Source: Candidatus Aminicenantota bacterium
GTDB lineage: Bacteria > Acidobacteriota > Aminicenantia > Aminicenantales > Aminicenantaceae
Length of the DNA: 61,974 bases
Direction: 5' to 3'
NCBI GenBank assembly: GCA_014727835.1
Contig: WJMT01000017.1
Location: 1 to 61,974 of the forward strand
Within the stretch, counting starts at the first letter, position 1, and each line of letters starts with the position of its first letter. Position numbers and translations under genes: made by a program. Of this stretch, positions 8,545 through 18,387 are shown in pieces. The notes beneath the pieces are model-generated. The model was not told where the DNA came from, searched no databases, and saw only the letters and a program-made list of their open reading frames with translations.

Positions 8545-10722
8545 TTATTTTTTTATTTTTTTGATATACTCAGATATTCTTTCCTTTTCATAATCATTTT
8601 CAATAATCTCCATGGCTTTTTTTAGCAGAGAGATCACCTCTTCACCTGAAAGTCCTTTATGGAGTGGTTGCGGCAGGGCGATGTGGATAAGAGCTCTGGC
8701 CGCATCCGGCCTCAGCTCATCGTTATCAAAAAACAGAGCCGCCTCTTTCATAGAGTCAACTGAGGAGATCTGACTCAGGCCTGATATAAACAATCTGTAT
8801 TCATCCGTTTCCTGGGGAATGTTTTTGGCTTCAAGCAGCATTTCGAGCTTTTCCGCCCCCTTCTGTTCAGAAGAAGTGACCAGCCGGATGTAAGAGCGCA
8901 GAGCCAAATACCTGAGTTTTTTATCCTCGGCACTCCGGCCTATTCGGAGAAGCTCAGGAGCTGCTTCCTGTTTTCTCCACTCTGTCAGGGCATAAAAAGC
9001 CTCCAGACTCACCCTGGGTTCACTGTTTTGAAAAGCGTTCAAAACCGCATCCAAAGCTTTTTTGCCTCCGATAGCTGAAAGAGGTCTCAGAAAACGCATC
9101 TTGTTCTCCTCTTCTGCATCTTTGAAAGCATCCAGCATCTCATCCGTCTTTTTTTCTGGATCCTCAGCAGATCGGAAGGCCTTTTTTAATGCGTTTTGAA
9201 TCAGAACAATCTCTCGTTTGTCATCAGTCGTTTTTAAAAGATGGATTAAAGTCAGAGTGTGGTCTGTATTCACCACATTTTCTAAACCGATTAAAGCAGC
9301 CCGTCTCAGATCTTCATCACAGCTCTGCGTTTGGGAAATCACCAGATCCGCACATTCTTGAGCGTGTTTGCGGGAGATCACTTTGATAAGGACTCTGCGG
9401 GCGTTCAAAGGCATTTGAAAAAATTGCTGGTTAATAAAAGGGATCACCTGCTTTTTATCAAAACGCAAAAGGGCTTGTTCGACTCGCTGCGCCTCTTCTT
9501 GGATATCATGCTGCAACAGCACAAATAAATCCGGAACGGCCTTAACTCCAGCTTCTCGGGCATAAGGAATCACTGCGGCCATCCTTAAAATCAGATGCTG
9601 GCTGTGGATCATTTCCCGGAACACCGGAATCAGCGACTGATCTTGTGTCTGCCCCAACATAATCAATATCTCTGCTTGAATTTCAGGAGAGACTTGATTC
9701 ATTTTCAGGAGCCATCTTTTGTTTGTATCAGCACCATGGATCTCAAGAGCCAGATCCAATGCTTTCTTCCTCAGTTCAATTCTGGGATTCTCCATGACTT
9801 TTAACAGGTCATCCGCAGCCTCTTTGCCAATCAAATCCACCAGCAGGTCCAGGGCGGCACAAGAGACCTGAATTTCGTGCTTGGCCGTGTATTGAGAGAT
9901 CAAATCCCTGCATATACGGACACTCAGTTCTTTATGGCCCTGCTCTGCCAGCCTGCGGATGTAGAGAAGGTAAATGAGAGGGGCCTGAGATCTCTCATAA
10001 ATTGAGGATCGGATCCGGACTTTCCCTAATAAACCCAAACAGGAGGGGTCTCCAATATTGGCCAGCGCATACAGCGACGCTTGTCGCAGCTTTGGATCAC
10101 TGCTTGAAGCAAAGGGTTTGATCTTTCTGACAGCTTTTTTGCTGCGGAGCTCTCCCAGGGCACTGATACATGTGATGCGCTGATCCCCGGATGCAAATCT
10201 CAGCGACCTGAGAAAGGCTTTTTCCGCCTTATTTGTTTTCACAGCAAGCAGGGCTCTGGCTGCAGGTTCACATAAGGTTTTGTCTTGTAAATAAGGAGTC
10301 AGAGGCCTCACGATCTCTTGTTTTCCTATGAGTTGAAGCTGACTCATGACAAAAACTTGAGATTCTTTCTTTTTGAGATGGTCCAGTGCTTGAATCAAAG
10401 ATTTGGAGACCAAAAATCGGTCTTCTTCCCTTTCCAGTCTCGCGCATTCCACTGCTAAACCATGAACAGCGTATTCAACCTGGATTTGTTCTTGGGAGTC
10501 CGTTGTTTCCAGCATCATAAACAAACGGACCAGCCCTTCTTTCCCCAGTTCCAGGAGTCTTGAAACCTGCTTATTCCTGGTTTCCGGGTTCTTTGCAGGG
10601 AAATCAGCCAGAAGTCCGTGGAGGTCTTGCCTGAAATGTGTTTTGGTCCCTGTTCCCTGAACAGAGACCGCCATCAAAGCCAGGGCTAAAACAGCTGTAA
10701 AGACTCTTTTTTTTGTGTTCAT
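8545..10722 (-). CDS. Secreted HEAT-repeat protein
   Basis: 725-residue protein with an N-terminal signal peptide (hydrophobic stretch around residues 8-22 ending near VQGTG) and then an almost continuous alpha-helical solenoid. Repeats of the PBS-lyase/HEAT type can be picked out, for example ITCISALGELRSKKAVRKI, LRQASLYALANIGDPS and LRRAALIGLENVVNT. No catalytic motif is visible. Such solenoids serve as protein-binding scaffolds. It sits between the second Tat Gfo/Idh/MocA oxidoreductase (28 bases upstream) and the M3 peptidase (30 bases downstream), so the three are probably co-transcribed. Function unknown beyond binding. Confidence 0.82.
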   Translation of the reverse strand: MNTKKRVFTAVLALALMAVSVQGTGTKTHFRQDLHGLLADFPAKNPETRNKQVSRLLELGKEGLVRLFMMLETTDSQEQIQVEYAVHGLAVECARLEREEDRFLVSKSLIQALDHLKKKESQVFVMSQLQLIGKQEIVRPLTPYLQDKTLCEPAARALLAVKTNKAEKAFLRSLRFASGDQRITCISALGELRSKKAVRKIKPFASSSDPKLRQASLYALANIGDPSCLGLLGKVRIRSSIYERSQAPLIYLLYIRRLAEQGHKELSVRICRDLISQYTAKHEIQVSCAALDLLVDLIGKEAADDLLKVMENPRIELRKKALDLALEIHGADTNKRWLLKMNQVSPEIQAEILIMLGQTQDQSLIPVFREMIHSQHLILRMAAVIPYAREAGVKAVPDLFVLLQHDIQEEAQRVEQALLRFDKKQVIPFINQQFFQMPLNARRVLIKVISRKHAQECADLVISQTQSCDEDLRRAALIGLENVVNTDHTLTLIHLLKTTDDKREIVLIQNALKKAFRSAEDPEKKTDEMLDAFKDAEEENKMRFLRPLSAIGGKKALDAVLNAFQNSEPRVSLEAFYALTEWRKQEAAPELLRIGRSAEDKKLRYLALRSYIRLVTSSEQKGAEKLEMLLEAKNIPQETDEYRLFISGLSQISSVDSMKEAALFFDNDELRPDAARALIHIALPQPLHKGLSGEEVISLLKKAMEIIENDYEKERISEYIKKIKK

Positions 10723-10750
10723 CTTTTTCTCTGCAAACGCCCCACAAACA

Positions 10751-12022
10751 TCAAATATGCCACGGCGCTCTCATGGGCTGAGCCATCAGACGGTTCGCCT
10801 GAGGATCGCTGATAAAACACTGTTGATCCGGATCAAATCTCAGCTTCCTTCCTAACCGAACCGCAATTTTTCCCAAATTCACCAAAGTGCAGGACCGGTG
10901 ACCGTTTTCTTCATTCAAAGCAAATTTTTTCCTCTCTCTAACAGCCTTTATAAAATCCGTAACCTGGGGCTCAGGTTCAGGAAGCGAAGCCAATTTTTTT
11001 TGGAAATCCATTATATCTGACTTAAATCCTTTGAATATTTTCCCCTCAGGACCTTGGATGAAAGGGGCTTCCCGGTCCTGATTCTCTCCATCCAGAACCA
11101 CTTGACATCCATCTGCATATTTCATTTCGATCCTTCTCCATGCTTGACAGGCATCCGGGTGCTGCTGCGGACAATCCGCTTCGAGCTGTACAGGACTGGT
11201 ATGGTCTTTTTCCAGGATGTACTGCACAGGATCCAGATAATGCATCCCCATATCACCAAGACCTCCTCCATCATAATCCCAATATCCCCGAAATGTAGTG
11301 TGCACTCGATGAGGATGGTAAGGTTTGAAAGGAGCCGGACCCAGCCAAAAGTCGTAATCCAGTTCTTCTGGAACAGGTTGGGGAGTCAGATCTGTCTTTC
11401 CCTTCCAGTAAAATTTCCAGTCAAAGCCTGTGACTCCGCTCACCGTCACTTTCAACGGCCAACCCAAAAGCCGGTTCATCACTGCTTTCTTAACTGGCGC
11501 TACCGTGGTCCCAAGTCCGTAAAAAGGATCCGTGAATCGAAACCAGGTGTTGATTCTGAAAATCCTCCCGTTTCTCTGGACAGCCTGAACCACTTTTTTT
11601 CCCTCTTGGATGGTCCGGGTCATGGGTTTTTCACACCAAATATCTTTTCCGGCTTGGGCTGCGGCTCTGGAGATGATACCGTGCCAATGCGGGGGAGTGG
11701 CGATATGGATGATGTCGATGTCGCCTCTTTCTAAAACCTCACGGAAATCTTTGTACCCTCTCACCTCAGGCCCGGATAACTCCAAAGTTCTCTGAAGATG
11801 TGTCTCATCCACATCACAAACCGCTAACAACCGGGAACCTGGATAGTTCAAATGGGCCCGCCCCATGCCTCCCACTCCGATCACTGCTTTGGTCAATCGG
11901 TCACTGGGCGGGATGTGCTGGGGCCCGCCTAACACTGCACGGGGAACAATCAGAGCTCCTGCTGCGGCCTGGATTCCTTTTTTGATGAACTTTCGGCGGT
12001 CGATCGATTCATCCATAATCAT
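10751..12022 (-). CDS. Second Tat-exported Gfo/Idh/MocA family oxidoreductase
   Basis: 423 residues. A twin-arginine motif (DRRKFIKKG) and a short hydrophobic region ending near PRAVLGG mark it for Tat export. The Rossmann motif VIGVGGMGRAH lies near residue 47 and the conserved lysine motif EKPMTR near residue 138. The substrate-domain segment WDYDGGGLGDMGMHYLD parallels the paralogue at 3593-4981, from which it differs clearly in length and sequence, so the two likely use different sugars. Two in-frame ATGs (12022 and 12016) are equally possible; the second puts the signal closer to the usual length. It heads a minus-strand set with the HEAT protein and M3 peptidase, and is divergent to the ThuA gene. 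Confidence 0.92.
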   Translation of the reverse strand: MIMDESIDRRKFIKKGIQAAAGALIVPRAVLGGPQHIPPSDRLTKAVIGVGGMGRAHLNYPGSRLLAVCDVDETHLQRTLELSGPEVRGYKDFREVLERGDIDIIHIATPPHWHGIISRAAAQAGKDIWCEKPMTRTIQEGKKVVQAVQRNGRIFRINTWFRFTDPFYGLGTTVAPVKKAVMNRLLGWPLKVTVSGVTGFDWKFYWKGKTDLTPQPVPEELDYDFWLGPAPFKPYHPHRVHTTFRGYWDYDGGGLGDMGMHYLDPVQYILEKDHTSPVQLEADCPQQHPDACQAWRRIEMKYADGCQVVLDGENQDREAPFIQGPEGKIFKGFKSDIMDFQKKLASLPEPEPQVTDFIKAVRERKKFALNEENGHRSCTLVNLGKIAVRLGRKLRFDPDQQCFISDPQANRLMAQPMRAPWHI

Positions 12023-12126
12023 TCACTGATTCTATAGTTTACTGGTAAGTGAAAAAAAATCAATACTTGATAATTCAGGAGTGGCTTGGGCTCTGTTCAG
12101 ATTTTTTGAGGGGAAGGGCAAGGAAC

Positions 12127-12155
12127 TTGAATTGGTCAAGAGAAATCAATATGAT
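12127..12155 (+). promoter_or_regulatory. Promoter for the ThuA gene
   Basis: TTGAAT at 12127-12132, a 17-base spacer, and TATGAT at 12150-12155. The predicted leader of about 23 bases contains a GAGGAG ribosome site ahead of the ATG at 12185, so this is a conventional leadered start. Confidence 0.55.
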
Positions 12156-12184
12156 GGAAACACCACAATTATGAGGAGATTGAA

Positions 12185-12931
12185 ATGAGAAAATCACCCC
12201 GGCTTCTTTTGGTGTTTTTATTGATATTTGTGTGTCTGTCATTCTGTGGAAACACAGCCGCCAAAAACAAATCAGCCCTATTTGTCTGGGGAGGATGGGA
12301 AGGACACGAACCCAAGCAATGTGTGGACATTTTTGCTCCCTGGCTTGAAGAGCAGGGTTTTGATGTGGAAATATCCCACAGCTTGGATTCTTATCTGAAT
12401 GTTGAACATTTGAAATCTCTGGACCTCATTGTCCAGGTCTACACCATGGCCTCTATAACCTCAGAGCAGCAAAAAGGGCTTTTGGAGGCGGTCAAAAGCG
12501 GAGTGGGCATCGCGGGTTGGCACGGAGGTCTGGCCGACTCTTTCAGGCAGAACACCGCTTATCAATTTATGGTGGGCGGCCAATGGGTGGCTCATCCCGG
12601 AGGCGTCATCCCTTATAAAGTCCAAATTATCAATAAACAGCATCCTATAACTCAAGGGCTTTCTGATTTCAAAATGCTCTCAGAACAATACTATATGCAT
12701 GTAGATCCCCTCAATCAGGTTTTGGCAGCAACCACCTTTTCCGGTGAATATGCTCCCTGGATCAAAGGCGTGGTGATGCCCGTGGTGTGGACAAAACCAT
12801 ATGGAAAAGGACGGGTTTTCTACACCTCTTTAGGTCACGTCTCAAAAGACTTTGATATACCTGAGGCAAGAGAAATCGTCAAAAGAGGAATGCTCTGGGC
12901 AGCAGGAGTTTTGAGAGAACAAGACAAATAA
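12185..12931 (+). CDS. Secreted ThuA domain protein
   Basis: 248 residues with a signal peptide: a hydrophobic core around residues 8-22, then CGNTAAKN. Because a cysteine follows the hydrophobic core (SFCGN), it could also be a lipoprotein. The remainder is a ThuA/trehalose-utilisation domain with a class I amidotransferase-like fold, recognisable from [10 protein letters not shown] near residue 36, [10 protein letters not shown] near residue 110, and the C-terminal [14 protein letters not shown]. ThuA proteins are genetically linked with Gfo/Idh/MocA dehydrogenases in 3-keto-sugar metabolism, which agrees with the divergent neighbour. GAGGAG precedes the ATG. The reaction catalysed by ThuA proteins is not firmly established. 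Confidence 0.88.
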   Translation: MRKSPRLLLVFLLIFVCLSFCGNTAAKNKSALFVWGGWEGHEPKQCVDIFAPWLEEQGFDVEISHSLDSYLNVEHLKSLDLIVQVYTMASITSEQQKGLLEAVKSGVGIAGWHGGLADSFRQNTAYQFMVGGQWVAHPGGVIPYKVQIINKQHPITQGLSDFKMLSEQYYMHVDPLNQVLAATTFSGEYAPWIKGVVMPVVWTKPYGKGRVFYTSLGHVSKDFDIPEAREIVKRGMLWAAGVLREQDK

Positions 12932-12935
12932 AAAA

Positions 12936-13925
12936 TCACTCATATCGTTTATAAGGTTCCGGGATTTTAATCTCTATATAGCTCTGTTCCCTCAGTTCTT
13001 TGATGAACTCAAGGGTCTTTTGCTGGCGTTTTTGGTTAAAGATTATCTGCTCGATCTCATCCCTGACGTTATCAAAACTTTTCACGCGTTCTTCCTGTTT
13101 GTCTATGAGCTTGAGCAGGTACCAGCCATTGCTTGTTTGGATCCAGGATGTAACCTCTCCGACTTGAATTTCTTCCACAGCCTGTTCCAATGTGCGGTCC
13201 AATGTCCCTTTCTTGAAGCTTCCTAATTCCCCACGAGATTCTTTGTAGGGGCCATCTGAATAGTTCTCTGCCAAATCCTCAAACAGATCACCTGATTCCA
13301 ACCGGCTGCTGATCTCTTCCTTCAGTTCCTGGATCTCCTGTCTTGATTTTTCTGACTCAGAAAGATAGATGGCCTTCAGTTCAAAACTGGCTTGCTCTTT
13401 GAATTCATCCGGATGCTGTCTGTAGTAATTGATGACTTCTGTATCATCCACCACAATATCTTTACCAAAAGCGTAAAAGATGACACCCTCTTTCAGCATC
13501 TCCCTTTCCTGGAAGTCCAGCCAGACCTGATAATCGATCCCTTGTTTTCCCATGGCTCTTTTGATCTCATCAATGGAACTGAATCCATACTGTTCCTTCA
13601 TGCCCTCGATCATTTTTTCAAGCTGGCTGCTCACATCGATCTCCTGCTTTTCAGCTTCCTGCAAAAGCAAAAGATCTGTGATCATACTATCCAACAGTGT
13701 TTTCCGGCTCTCTTTATAGACCTCATCCAGTTCTAATCCCTGATACTGAGAGGCCAAAGACTGATACAAAGTCTCATCCTGCAGCTTAAAATCCGATAGT
13801 GTGATGATATCTTCATTGACCACAGCCACGATCGCATCCACCACTTCTTCACCGCTGACTTGCATTGCCGCAACAAGCAAAACCAGAACCACAAACGTCT
13901 TTTTCATGTGTTTATTCATATTCAT
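12936..13925 (-). CDS. Periplasmic peptidyl-prolyl isomerase, SurA/PpiC type
   Basis: Envelope foldase of 329 residues. A signal peptide begins either at residue 1 or at the internal Met7 (MKKTFVVLVLLVAA) and probably ends at VSG. An N-terminal SurA-like chaperone region (VDAIVAVVNEDIITLSDF) is followed by one parvulin domain around residues 180-280, with the typical LAENYSDGPYKESRGELG and a C-terminal VTSWIQTSNGWYLLKL. A single parvulin domain is present rather than the two of E. coli SurA. It overlaps the upstream PpiC lipoprotein gene by 14 bases unless Met7 is used. It probably assists outer-membrane protein folding. It is the last gene of the run and converges on ThuA four bases away. 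Confidence 0.9.
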   Translation of the reverse strand: MNMNKHMKKTFVVLVLLVAAMQVSGEEVVDAIVAVVNEDIITLSDFKLQDETLYQSLASQYQGLELDEVYKESRKTLLDSMITDLLLLQEAEKQEIDVSSQLEKMIEGMKEQYGFSSIDEIKRAMGKQGIDYQVWLDFQEREMLKEGVIFYAFGKDIVVDDTEVINYYRQHPDEFKEQASFELKAIYLSESEKSRQEIQELKEEISSRLESGDLFEDLAENYSDGPYKESRGELGSFKKGTLDRTLEQAVEEIQVGEVTSWIQTSNGWYLLKLIDKQEERVKSFDNVRDEIEQIIFNQKRQQKTLEFIKELREQSYIEIKIPEPYKRYE

Positions 13926-14898
13926 TTTTTTGATAAGAAAAATTCAACCTATCTGGATAAAAATCCCAGTTTAGGTCTGATTTCAACCTTTCCAAATAAT
14001 TTTGAACGATTTCATTGATCTTCTGATTGAGTATTTTCATTTCAATTTTTGATGAGACCTCCTGGTCAGGCTTATCCGGCAGCGGGGCACTTTTGATGAC
14101 CTCATCAATTCGAAATATATGATAACCGTATTCTGATTCAATGACTTGACTGACTTGCCCTTGTCTCAGGGAAAAGACCACTTTATCCATTTCTAAAGGG
14201 AGCTGCCCCCATTCAAACAAACCGATCTCTCCTCCCCGAGATGCCTCCATCCCTTCAGATTCCTCCCGGGCGATTTTCCTGAACTCTTCTTCGGTCGCTC
14301 CTCGGACTTTTTTATAGACCTCAATGGCCTGATCTTCAGTTTTGAGAAGGATCTGACTGACCCTTCTCTTTTCTTGCCTCAAAAAGTCTTTTTTATGTGA
14401 AGTGTAATACTCCATTATTTCTTCAGATGAAACACTGATATCTTCCACCAGCCCCAGAGTGAACTTTTCAATGAGACGCTTTTCTAAGAGAGTGTTGATT
14501 TCCACCTCTTCTTTGACCATCCCTTCGCTCAATTTGAACTCGCGGGAAAGCCTTGCAATGTAGGCTTTCTTTTCCTCCTCTGTCAAAAAGATTCCTTGAT
14601 CCCTTGCCGCAGCCAATAAGAGCTTCTCTTCCATAAAACTATCCAGCAGTCGGCTTCGGCTCAAATCCGAAGTTTCTTTGTGATTTTCACCTATAGTCAA
14701 CAGAAGATAATCTTCAAAATCAGAATTGGTGTAAAATGAATTTCCTATCATCAATATAACCTCGTTTTTAATCGCTTCATCATGGAGCTCCTGAAAGGTC
14801 TGTTCTTCCGGTCCTTTTTCTGCACAGGCCACCAGCAGCAGACAACACACCACAGCCATCGCCTCTTTTTTGAAAACACAACAACTCATATCATTCAC
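13912..14898 (-). CDS. PpiC-type peptidyl-prolyl isomerase lipoprotein
   Basis: 328 residues. The lipoprotein signal ends in LLLVACAEK, so the mature protein is anchored in the envelope through that cysteine. A SurA_N-like helical region (NSDFEDYLLL, SRSRLLDSFMEEKLLLAAARDQ) precedes a parvulin domain around residues 175-270 that contains RRVSQILLKTE, SRGGEIGLFEWGQLP and YGYHIFRIDEV, as expected for an active fold. GTG at 14898 is the likely start because AGGTGA lies seven bases upstream; the ATG at 14889 is too far from it. Together with the following gene and mfd upstream it forms an mfd-ppiC-surA order I associate with several deep-branching Gram-negative lineages. Confidence 0.88.
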   Translation of the reverse strand: MNDMSCCVFKKEAMAVVCCLLLVACAEKGPEEQTFQELHDEAIKNEVILMIGNSFYTNSDFEDYLLLTIGENHKETSDLSRSRLLDSFMEEKLLLAAARDQGIFLTEEEKKAYIARLSREFKLSEGMVKEEVEINTLLEKRLIEKFTLGLVEDISVSSEEIMEYYTSHKKDFLRQEKRRVSQILLKTEDQAIEVYKKVRGATEEEFRKIAREESEGMEASRGGEIGLFEWGQLPLEMDKVVFSLRQGQVSQVIESEYGYHIFRIDEVIKSAPLPDKPDQEVSSKIEMKILNQKINEIVQNYLERLKSDLNWDFYPDRLNFSYQKNEYE

Positions 14899-15007
14899 TT
14901 TTTTTCACCTGACAGATTCATAAAGACCTCACGGGTTTCTTTGTGATGAAATCTGTGGGCAGCAAACCGCTGCTCATCCTTTGGCTGTGGTTTGCCATTC
15001 AATTATA

Positions 15008-18000
15008 TTACAATAGAGTTAACTGCTTCAAGATGAATATCGTTTCATCCAGTATCTTGTTCTCATTTCTGGAAGACAATTTCAACGTCATTGCACCCTG
15101 GGGAGTCAGGGTTCCGCAATACTGTTGGACACATTTGGTCAAGCGGGATACATCCGCATTGGTTTCAGGAAAAAATTTAAACATGATCCTGTTTTCGGTT
15201 CGATCAATGGACTCTATCCCCAGCTTTTGGGCGAGATGTTTGATCTCTCCATATTTGAACAAATTGTGAACACTCTGGGGAAGCAGACCATATCTGTCCT
15301 TCACTTCTTCTTTTATCTGACTCAATTCAGAGAGCTGATCAATAGAAGAGACTCTCTTGTAAAGATCCATTCTGAGGCTGACTTGAGGTATGTATCCATC
15401 CGGTATTCTGATGTCTGTTTTCAAATCGATCCGGCTCTTTCGCACTTCTGTCGGTTCTCCCTTAAGCCTCCGGATGGTTTGATCCAGAAGATACATATAA
15501 TAATCAAATCCCACAGCTTCCATGAACCCATGCTGCTGCTCACCCAGAAAATTTCCAGCTCCTCTGATTTCTAGGTCTTTAGCAGCCAGTCTGAAGCCGG
15601 ATCCCAATTCAGCAAATTCCTTGATGGCATTCAGTCTTTCCTTTGCGGTCGGGGTCAGCTCTGAAAAAGGAGGAACCAGAAAATAAGCAAAAGCCTGACG
15701 GGAAGAACGGCCCACTCTGCCACGGAGCTGATACAGCTGCGCCAGTCCAAACCGATCAGCCCGGTTCACAATCAAGGTGTTGACTCTGGGTATATCAATC
15801 CCGTTTTCAATGATGGTGGTGGAGATCAGAACATTGTGTTTCCCCTGGATGAAATCCAGCATTCTCTTTTCTAAGGTTTTTCCTTTCATCTGTCCATGAA
15901 CAGTGACCACCTGGGCTTGCGGCACCCATTTTTCAATCATTTTAGATATGGTCTCAATATCCTGGACCCGGTTGTGCACATAATAAACCTGTCCGTCTCT
16001 GTTCAGCTCTCTTTTGATAGCTGATGAGATCATCTTTTTACTGAACAGGCCCACTGTAGTGTGAATGGCCAATCGGTCCCTGGGCGGGGTTTCAATAAGA
16101 CTGATATCACTGAGCCCGCTTAAAGAAAGGTTTAATGTCCTGGGTATGGGAGTCGCTGTCATGGTCAGAACATCGATATCTGATCTCATCTTTTTGATCT
16201 TCTCTTTATGCTTCACCCCAAACCTCTGCTCTTCATCGATGATCAACAAACCGAGGTCTTTGAACTCTACATCTCCGGAGACCAGACGGTGAGTGCCGAT
16301 GACAATATCCACCAATCCTTTCTTGATGTCCCTGAGGATATTCTTTTGGGCTTTCTTTGACTGCAGACGAGTCAGCCCTTCCACTCTTATCGGAAAAAGA
16401 ATCATCCGGTTTCGGAAAGTTTTTAAATGCTGGCTGGAAAGAACAGTGGTGGGAGAGAGGACAGCCACCTGTTTACCGTCCATCACAGCTTTGAAAGCAG
16501 CTCTCAACGCCACTTCAGTCTTCCCGTACCCCACATCTCCACAGAGAAGCCGGTCCATGGGAGAGGGCGATTCCATGTCCTGTCTGACTTCCTGAATAGC
16601 CCTTTGCTGGTCCTCGGTCTCTTCATAGTCAAAGGTTTTTTCAAAATCAGATTCCCACATCCCTTTTTGGCTGAAGGCAAATCCTTTTTGAGCCTTCCTC
16701 TTGGCGTAGAGATGCAGCAGCTCTCTGGCGATCTTTTCGATCGCTTTTTTGGTTTTTTCCTGAGTCTTGAGCCATTGAGGAGAACCCAGCTTACTGAGAC
16801 TCGGAAGCAAAGAGCTGACTTTCGAATATCTCTGGACTAAATTGAGATTCTGTACAGGAACAAACAATTTATCTTCATCCTGGTACATGATTTCTATAAA
16901 CTCCTGCTTCTTATGATTGATTCCCATTTCGACCAGACCTTTGAAAACTCCGATGCCGTAATCTGTATGGACCACATAATCGCCTATCTTCAGATCTTGA
17001 AAATGGGAGAGAAAGACCTTTATTCTGGGGCGGCTGACCAAGACCTTTTCCTCAGTGAAAATATCATGTTCAGAAAAATAATTGATTTTCAGTTCAGGAT
17101 AACGAAATCCGTGGTCCATCTGACCAAGCAGCAAGACAACCGAACCATCCTGGGCTGTCTGATAGGGATCATCAGATTTCATAAAGGGGAGTTGATTTTC
17201 TGATAAAAGTACGGAAAGTTTCTCCCTCACGCCTTCACTGGATAGATAAACCGCACTTCTCTCTGATTCCTTTTGGATTTTTCGCAGATATTTGAGGAAA
17301 AAGGGGATTTTATTTTTAAATCTGGGAACAGACTGAAAAGAAAAATCAAAGTGGTGGTTGCCGGAGGGAGGCGAGAGTTCATTCAAACGCACTGCGTGTT
17401 TCATGATTTGGTCCCACCAAGACAGATCAAAAATGGCCTCCGGAGAAGAACCAGGTATGTTTTTGTGTTTGAGTTTTTGATACTGGTCATCAAAATCTTT
17501 GAGAAGCTGATCCCATTCTTTTTGGACTTCATCATAATCATCAACCACATAGATGCAGTCCCGGACATATTCTTTCAAATCACCGTTGGCTTTTTGTTTG
17601 GCTTTATTCTGATGCACAAAAGAGGACTGGGATTTTCCCGGGAATTCTCTCATGGAGGGAACAAGGATAAAACCGATTCTGCGAACAGAGCGCTGGGAAG
17701 ATGTTTCAAATTCTCTTAAGGACCTAACCTGATCCCCGCTGAATTCGATCCGGAAAGGATTCTGTTCAAAAGGAGAAAAAACATCCACAATCCCTCCCCG
17801 GTAAGCGTATTCTCCGTGGGCATTCAATATGTCCTGTCTCTCATATTTATACCTTTCAAGGATCTGAATCAAGGAGTCCCGGTCCAGTTCCTTCCCCTTT
17901 TCAACTTCCAGAAACAGATCTCTCAGTCTGTTCTTACTGGGAACTGGGCTCAATAAAGCAAGAAGGTTGGTGTTGAGGATTGAATCTGATGCCCCTCTCC

Positions 18001-18334
18001 ATTTCAAGAAAAATTTCATCCGAGAGGAGACCGGTTCCATGGCAAAAGGAATTTCCTGATAGGGGCTGTCGGACAAAGGAGGGAAAATGTCTGCATCTTT
18101 GTCCAGAGATAACTGAGAAAGAAAAAAATCGCATCTTTGTTTTGTATCAATCAGAGAAGCATTCACAGGCTGGATAAAGACGATGTTTTTCTGGACTTGA
18201 CTTTTGATTAAAGACAAAAAGTAAGCTTTAGCGGATTCAATGATTCCTGTGACACTGATTCCATGATTTTTTTTGTCCAACAGGGTTGAAAACCGGCGAA
18301 ACTGATCTGTTTTTTTTAAAAAATCAATACTCAT
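15008..18334 (-). CDS. mfd: Transcription-repair coupling factor Mfd
   Basis: 1108 residues, close to the family's usual 1100-1150. Mfd removes RNA polymerase stalled at DNA lesions and recruits UvrA. In order: the UvrB-like N-terminal region (RGGIVDVFSP near 180), the RNA polymerase-interacting domain (GDYVVHTDYGIGVFKGL), the SF2 translocase with Walker A GDVGYGKT at 599-606 and DEEQ at 700-703, the TRG region around QLRGRVGRS, and the C-terminal UvrA-regulatory domain. All expected motifs look intact. A TAGCCA-17-TATAAT promoter ends only nine bases before the ATG, with no ribosome site, so translation may start on a near-leaderless mRNA. uvrA is encoded elsewhere in this window. Confidence 0.97.
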   Translation of the reverse strand: MSIDFLKKTDQFRRFSTLLDKKNHGISVTGIIESAKAYFLSLIKSQVQKNIVFIQPVNASLIDTKQRCDFFLSQLSLDKDADIFPPLSDSPYQEIPFAMEPVSSRMKFFLKWRGASDSILNTNLLALLSPVPSKNRLRDLFLEVEKGKELDRDSLIQILERYKYERQDILNAHGEYAYRGGIVDVFSPFEQNPFRIEFSGDQVRSLREFETSSQRSVRRIGFILVPSMREFPGKSQSSFVHQNKAKQKANGDLKEYVRDCIYVVDDYDEVQKEWDQLLKDFDDQYQKLKHKNIPGSSPEAIFDLSWWDQIMKHAVRLNELSPPSGNHHFDFSFQSVPRFKNKIPFFLKYLRKIQKESERSAVYLSSEGVREKLSVLLSENQLPFMKSDDPYQTAQDGSVVLLLGQMDHGFRYPELKINYFSEHDIFTEEKVLVSRPRIKVFLSHFQDLKIGDYVVHTDYGIGVFKGLVEMGINHKKQEFIEIMYQDEDKLFVPVQNLNLVQRYSKVSSLLPSLSKLGSPQWLKTQEKTKKAIEKIARELLHLYAKRKAQKGFAFSQKGMWESDFEKTFDYEETEDQQRAIQEVRQDMESPSPMDRLLCGDVGYGKTEVALRAAFKAVMDGKQVAVLSPTTVLSSQHLKTFRNRMILFPIRVEGLTRLQSKKAQKNILRDIKKGLVDIVIGTHRLVSGDVEFKDLGLLIIDEEQRFGVKHKEKIKKMRSDIDVLTMTATPIPRTLNLSLSGLSDISLIETPPRDRLAIHTTVGLFSKKMISSAIKRELNRDGQVYYVHNRVQDIETISKMIEKWVPQAQVVTVHGQMKGKTLEKRMLDFIQGKHNVLISTTIIENGIDIPRVNTLIVNRADRFGLAQLYQLRGRVGRSSRQAFAYFLVPPFSELTPTAKERLNAIKEFAELGSGFRLAAKDLEIRGAGNFLGEQQHGFMEAVGFDYYMYLLDQTIRRLKGEPTEVRKSRIDLKTDIRIPDGYIPQVSLRMDLYKRVSSIDQLSELSQIKEEVKDRYGLLPQSVHNLFKYGEIKHLAQKLGIESIDRTENRIMFKFFPETNADVSRLTKCVQQYCGTLTPQGAMTLKLSSRNENKILDETIFILKQLTLL

Positions 18335-18343
18335 AAGTTATTT

Positions 18344-18372
18344 ATTATAAAGGATTTTCAATTGACTGGCTA
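18344..18372 (-). promoter_or_regulatory. Promoter for mfd with the -10 box almost at the start codon
   Basis: Minus strand: TAGCCA at 18372-18367, 17-base spacer, perfect TATAAT at 18349-18344. The ATG of mfd (18334) begins nine bases after the -10 box, so the predicted leader is only about 2-3 bases and has no ribosome site. Confidence 0.55.
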
Positions 18373-18387
18373 GGAAACGGCTTTGGT

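Noticed and set aside
11054-11734. Open frame of 226 codons on the + strand
   Set aside because: Antisense to the second Gfo/Idh/MocA gene; no domain or ribosome site.
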